Assembly: GCA_033764095.1 (NCBI GenBank)
Contig: JANRJF010000047.1
Coordinates: 1-25,466 of the forward strand
Origin: JBDTMT01 sp033764095
GTDB lineage: Bacteria > Desulfobacterota > Binatia > HRBIN30 > CADEER01
Length of the DNA: 25,466 nt
Direction: 5' to 3'
A program made the position numbers and the translations under genes. Under the pieces are notes generated by a model. The model saw only the letters and a list, made by a program, of their open reading frames with translations. It had not been told where the DNA came from and did not search any database. This document shows positions 23,432 through 25,466 of this stretch, in pieces. Positions within the stretch are counted from its first letter, which is position 1. Each line of letters begins with the position of its first letter.

Positions 23432-25466
23432 ATGAGGCGATCGACCGGGGCGGCGTGCGCGCTGCTGCTGATGCTGTGCGCCGGCGCGGCGCGGGCCGAG
23501 TTCCCGTATCCGGCCAATCCGCGGCCCTGCGACGGGCCGCAGACCGATCCGCCGTGCATCGCCGCCAGCGATTTCGCCCAGTACCTCTTCCTGCCCCCCG
23601 ACACGCTGCCCAACGATTACGTCGGCGACACGATCTGGAAGTACACCAGCGGGACCACCGGCGATCCGGCGATCGACGGCAGCGCCCAGGAACTGTTCGG
23701 GGTCACCGGCGCGAGCATCGACCGCGCCTGGCAGACCAGCACCGGCCGCCCCGACGTGCGCATCGCGGTGCTCGACTCCGGCATCCGCTGGGCCGAGCGG
23801 CTCGTCGATCTGGTCAACAAGTTCTACCTCAACCGCGCCGAGCTGCCGGTTCCGGAGGACAGCGAGAACCCGCAGGATCCCTACGATCGCAACGGTGACG
23901 GCGTGTTCAACGTCGCCGACTACCTGGCCGACGGCATTCACGCCGCCGACAGCCGGGTGAGCGACCAGAACGGCAACGGGCTGATCGACCCCGAGGACCT
24001 CATCTTCCTCTTCTCCGACGGCGTCGACGACGACGCCAACGGCTACACCGACGACATCAGCGGCTGGGACTTCTTCGAGGACGACAACGACGCGCTCGAC
24101 GAGGTGCGCTACGGCCACGGCACCGGCGAGTCGCACGACTCCGGCGCCGAGGCGAACAACGGCGCCGGCTTCCCCGGCACCTGTCCGAACTGCCTGCTGA
24201 TCGAGGTGCGCGTCGGCGACAGCTTCGTCACCGAGGTGAACCACTTCGCGCAGGGCGTCGCCTTCGCCGTCGACAGCGGCGCGAGCGTCATCCAGGAAGC
24301 GCTCGGCACGCTCAACCAGTCGGCCTTCGGCCAGCAGGCGGTCGACTACGCCTACGCCAACGGCGTGGTGGTGATCGCCTCGGCGGCGGACGAGGAGTCG
24401 CAGCATCACAACTATCCGGCGACCTACAACCACACCGTGCAGGTGAACTCGGTGACCAAGTTTGGCGACGTCGCCGGTATCAAGCAGACGCCGCCCTCCT
24501 ACCTCTACCTGAACGGCTGCACGAACTACGGCGCGCACATCGCGCTCAGCGTGCCGTCGTCGAGCTGTTCGTCCGAGGCGACCGGGCGCAGCGCCGGCGT
24601 CGCCGGCCTGATCGTCTCGACCGCGCTGAATGCGGTCGACCGCGGCATGCTGACGCCCTATCCGCGCGACGACGGCACGCCGGCGCCGTTCGCGCTGTCG
24701 GCCGAAGAGGTGAAGCAGCTGCTGATCCTCACCGCCGACGACATCAACTTCGACGCGCGCGACGACGTCACCCCGCCGTTGCCGCAGAACTACGCCACCG
24801 TCATCCCGGTGCCCGGTATCAGCGGCAGCGTGCGCTTTCCGTCGATCGCCGGCTTCGACCAGTACTTCGGCTACGGCCGCCTCAACGCCGATCAGGCGGT
24901 GCTGCGCGTCGCATCCGGGCAGATCCCGCCCGAGGTGTCGATCGTCGAGCCGGCCTGGTTCGCCACCATCGATCCGGAGCGCACGCCGAGCCTGCCGATC
25001 CGCGGCCGCGTCGCGGCGAATCGCGCCGAGAGCTTCCGCTACGTGCTGGAAGCGGCCCCCGGCGTGCAGCCGAAGGAGAGCGAGTTCGTCGAAGTGGAGA
25101 GCGGCGAGCAGCTCACCGCCGCCATCTCCGAGCTCGGCACTGTCGATCTCACCGCGCTGGCGGCGCTGCTGCCGCACGGTTACACCGGGCCGCCGACCAA
25201 CGACGACGGCACCCCCGACCCGGATCGCTTCACGGTGACCATCCGCGTCCGCGCCATGGACGACGCCGGCAACGTCGGCGAGGACCGCCGCGCCATCGCC
25301 CTGCACCACGACCCCGACCTGCTGCCCGCCTTCCCACATGCGCTCGGCGGCGACGGCGCCTCGGCGCCGGTGACCGCCGACCTCGACAACGACGGCATCG
25401 AGGAGATCATCCTCGGCGACTCGAACGGCTTCGTGCACGCCTTCCGCGCCGACGCCAGCGAGCTGC
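23432..25466 (+). CDS. Secreted subtilase (peptidase S8), 3' end beyond window
   Basis: The frame is open from the ATG at 23432 (AAGGGGGAATC just upstream) to the window edge, about 678 codons. Signal peptide about 1-22 (CALLLMLCAGAARA). Catalytic residues: Asp115 (IAVLDSGI), His229 (RYGHGTGES) and Ser387 (ATGRSAGVAGLI). Between Asp and His is an acidic insert with EF-hand-like loops (DRNGDGVFNVAD, DQNGNGLIDPED) that may bind Ca2+. The oxyanion-hole position, normally Asn in A-G-N, is Asp320 (VVVIASAADEES). After the protease domain come a beta-rich stretch and, at the edge, a possible FG-GAP/VCBS repeat (VTADLDNDGIEEIILGD). Extracellular or cell-surface endopeptidase; substrate unknown. Confidence 0.88.
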   Translation, partial: MRRSTGAACALLLMLCAGAARAEFPYPANPRPCDGPQTDPPCIAASDFAQYLFLPPDTLPNDYVGDTIWKYTSGTTGDPAIDGSAQELFGVTGASIDRAWQTSTGRPDVRIAVLDSGIRWAERLVDLVNKFYLNRAELPVPEDSENPQDPYDRNGDGVFNVADYLADGIHAADSRVSDQNGNGLIDPEDLIFLFSDGVDDDANGYTDDISGWDFFEDDNDALDEVRYGHGTGESHDSGAEANNGAGFPGTCPNCLLIEVRVGDSFVTEVNHFAQGVAFAVDSGASVIQEALGTLNQSAFGQQAVDYAYANGVVVIASAADEESQHHNYPATYNHTVQVNSVTKFGDVAGIKQTPPSYLYLNGCTNYGAHIALSVPSSSCSSEATGRSAGVAGLIVSTALNAVDRGMLTPYPRDDGTPAPFALSAEEVKQLLILTADDINFDARDDVTPPLPQNYATVIPVPGISGSVRFPSIAGFDQYFGYGRLNADQAVLRVASGQIPPEVSIVEPAWFATIDPERTPSLPIRGRVAANRAESFRYVLEAAPGVQPKESEFVEVESGEQLTAAISELGTVDLTALAALLPHGYTGPPTNDDGTPDPDRFTVTIRVRAMDDAGNVGEDRRAIALHHDPDLLPAFPHALGGDGASAPVTADLDNDGIEEIILGDSNGFVHAFRADASEL

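Noticed and set aside
23378..25438. A 686-codon minus-strand frame over the right end.
   Set aside because: It has low-complexity Val/Ala/Gly/Arg composition, and the plus strand encodes a clear subtilase with catalytic triad and signal peptide.

Overview
The window is very GC-rich, densely packed chromosomal DNA from a Gram-negative bacterium. Several features resemble Deltaproteobacteria or Candidatus Binatota-type genomes: Sec-exported proteins with dockerin/EF-hand-like 'CNGDG' repeats followed by long Thr/Pro linkers, a PKD-domain protein, an F420-type luciferase-like monooxygenase, and paired acyl-CoA dehydrogenases. This lineage call is an inference from protein style. No rRNA, tRNA, CRISPR array, phage or intact insertion sequence was seen.

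Layout. (1) 1-2388: tail of a PKD protein, then a secreted protein with two copies of an unrecognised domain around a Thr/Pro linker. (2) 2396-4524: Mrp-type Fe-S carrier ATPase, divergent from an LLM flavin/F420 oxidoreductase. (3) 4532-6667 (minus): a four-gene stress cassette of Spy/CnrX-like protein, ECF sigma factor, membrane zinc-finger anti-sigma and a second paralogous Spy-like protein. (4) 6848-9268: exported protein with a dockerin-like module, Thr linker and two histidine-phosphatase domains. (5) 9377-11838 (minus): two acyl-CoA dehydrogenase subunits. (6) 11954-15041: MFS transporter, two-repeat GLG1-like Cys-rich protein, VOC protein and a trans-aconitate-methyltransferase-like enzyme. 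(7) 15160-16942: MerA/Lpd-like disulfide oxidoreductase and an orphan zinc-finger (zf-HC2) protein. (8) 17028-19016 (minus): GH133-type glycogen debranching enzyme carrying an in-frame palindromic repeat. (9) 19317-21335: bufferin operon bufA-bufB-bufC, a copper-binding RiPP system. (10) 21501-22008: BrnT-type toxin with an unusual antitoxin, in visibly less GC-rich DNA. (11) 22354-25466: DUF1232 protein, a zinc-ribbon/CarD-like protein, and the start of a secreted subtilase cut by the window edge.

The most unusual signal is a set of hairpins whose arms are built from in-phase iterated heptamers or octamers. They are at 331-400, 9273-9372, 10549-10631, 14200-14266, 16955-17021 and 22006-22201. 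The repeat units mostly differ, but the design is the same, and every one abuts or overlaps a stop codon. A further palindrome of a different kind lies inside the debranching-enzyme gene. Metal-related functions also recur (bufferin, CnrX-like sensor cassette, MerA-like enzyme, Cys-rich exported proteins), but a functional link between them is only a hypothesis.
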